Of a stretch of 64,000 nucleotides of DNA, positions 63,666 to 64,000 are shown in pieces. A program made the position numbers and the translations under genes. Below the pieces are notes generated by a model. The model saw only the letters and a list, made by a program, of their open reading frames with translations, did no database searches and had not been told where the DNA came from. Location: contig JAFQXE010000023.1 in NCBI GenBank assembly GCA_017407125.1, positions 62,001 through 126,000 on the forward strand, given 5' to 3'. Source of the DNA: Thermoguttaceae bacterium. GTDB taxonomy: Bacteria > Planctomycetota > Planctomycetia > Pirellulales > Thermoguttaceae. Position 1 is the stretch's first letter; every line of letters begins with the position of its first letter.

Positions 63666-64000
63666 TTATACCGACACGTTGAGCCGGTCGCCCAGCCCGT
63701 CGCCGCCATTGTGCGGCGTGAGGTATTCTCCCGCCAGACGAACCGCCATTTCCAGCGCGTCGGGACCGTCGTCGTGATCGCCGAGGGGGAACTGCTTGAG
63801 CTGTTCGACCAGCAAGCGCGTATCGGGAGTGATGCGGAACCGAATTCGTTTGGCAGAAAACAGCGCGCCGAGCGTGCGGATTCGCGACTGCTTGTTCATC
63901 GTGTTTTTAATCCCGACCGGGTCGACGGGCAGCTTTTGAGCTTGGAATTCCCGAGCGAAGCCGTCTGCAAGGAGCTGCTGGAACTGGTTTGTTTCGATTC
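63666..64000 (-). CDS. Terminase large subunit, C-terminal end (extends beyond window)
   Basis: On the minus strand the frame is open from the window edge (ETNQFQQLLADGFAREFQAQ) through ARVR-like sequence into RFRITPDTRLLVEQLKQFPLGDHDDGPDALEMAVRLAGEY. The motif DDGPDALEMA is the end of the RNase H-like nuclease domain of tailed-phage TerL, supplying a metal-binding Asp. The ATP-grasp/ASCE ATPase half would lie to the right of the window. It ends 32 bases before the portal start. Confidence 0.82.
   Translation of the reverse strand, partial: IETNQFQQLLADGFAREFQAQKLPVDPVGIKNTMNKQSRIRTLGALFSAKRIRFRITPDTRLLVEQLKQFPLGDHDDGPDALEMAVRLAGEYLTPHNGGDGLGDRLNVSV

Overview
This window reads as a chromosome segment of a Planctomycetota bacterium of moderate GC (near 50% by eye, not counted). 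The lineage call rests on a PVC-type small basic protein (49848-50075), a planctomycete-type TIGR03000 C-terminal domain (47066-48148), a DUF1080/3-keto-disaccharide hydrolase, a GHL10 glycosyl-hydrolase-like protein, Tat-exported Gfo/Idh/MocA and GH5 proteins, and DUF3467. One phage-cluster protein carries a domain I associate with gut bacteria and their phages, so a gut-associated planctomycete is plausible but is inference.

Layout. 1-9417: a giant membrane protein cut by the window edge, a Deg/HtrA protease, a lipoprotein with a probably leaderless transcript, and ProRS. 10054-11796: a secreted caspase-like protein whose C-terminal FGE/C-lectin domain looks like the variable region of a diversity-generating retroelement. 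12185-28102: housekeeping genes (nrdR, SNase-like nuclease, OprP-like porin, hisI-hisG, a SWIM protein, ppdK, a TPR lipoprotein, DUF3467, dxr-rseP). 28125-39959: DUF4186, a SIS-domain protein, YraN, then exported carbohydrate and phosphoester proteins (GH5, GHL10, metallophosphoesterase, Gfo/Idh/MocA, a clan GH-A hydrolase). 40057-52452: multi-ACT aspartokinase, a HELWH protein, a RimI-like acetyltransferase, an orphan NodT channel, a stand-alone alpha-CTD-like protein, a DUF3592 protein, the TIGR03000 and DUF1080 proteins, the PVC basic protein and two tandem thioredoxin-YHS paralogues. 52537-64000: a phage-type head module, all on the minus strand (terL end, portal, head protease, decoration protein, major capsid protein, then small virion-like proteins).

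The most distinctive property is the intergenic DNA. It is filled with palindrome-rich repeat families: (A) a 150-240 bp MITE-like element with GGAAGGCGGTAA-type inverted ends; (B) a bipartite palindrome element of about 65 bp; (C) hairpins with arms of AGCTNNT heptamers; and further heptamer families (GGCAGTA, GGGAGTA, AAGTGGT, AATTAGC, GCGAGTA). Because 7 is 1 modulo 3, a heptamer carrying TAG or TAA places stops in all three frames, and several genes here end inside such repeats. Within the phage module, repeats also sit inside two coding sequences without breaking the frame, as Rickettsia palindromic elements do. This suggests a long-resident and possibly domesticated phage module. No tRNA, rRNA, CRISPR, integrase, transposase or reverse transcriptase gene was seen.
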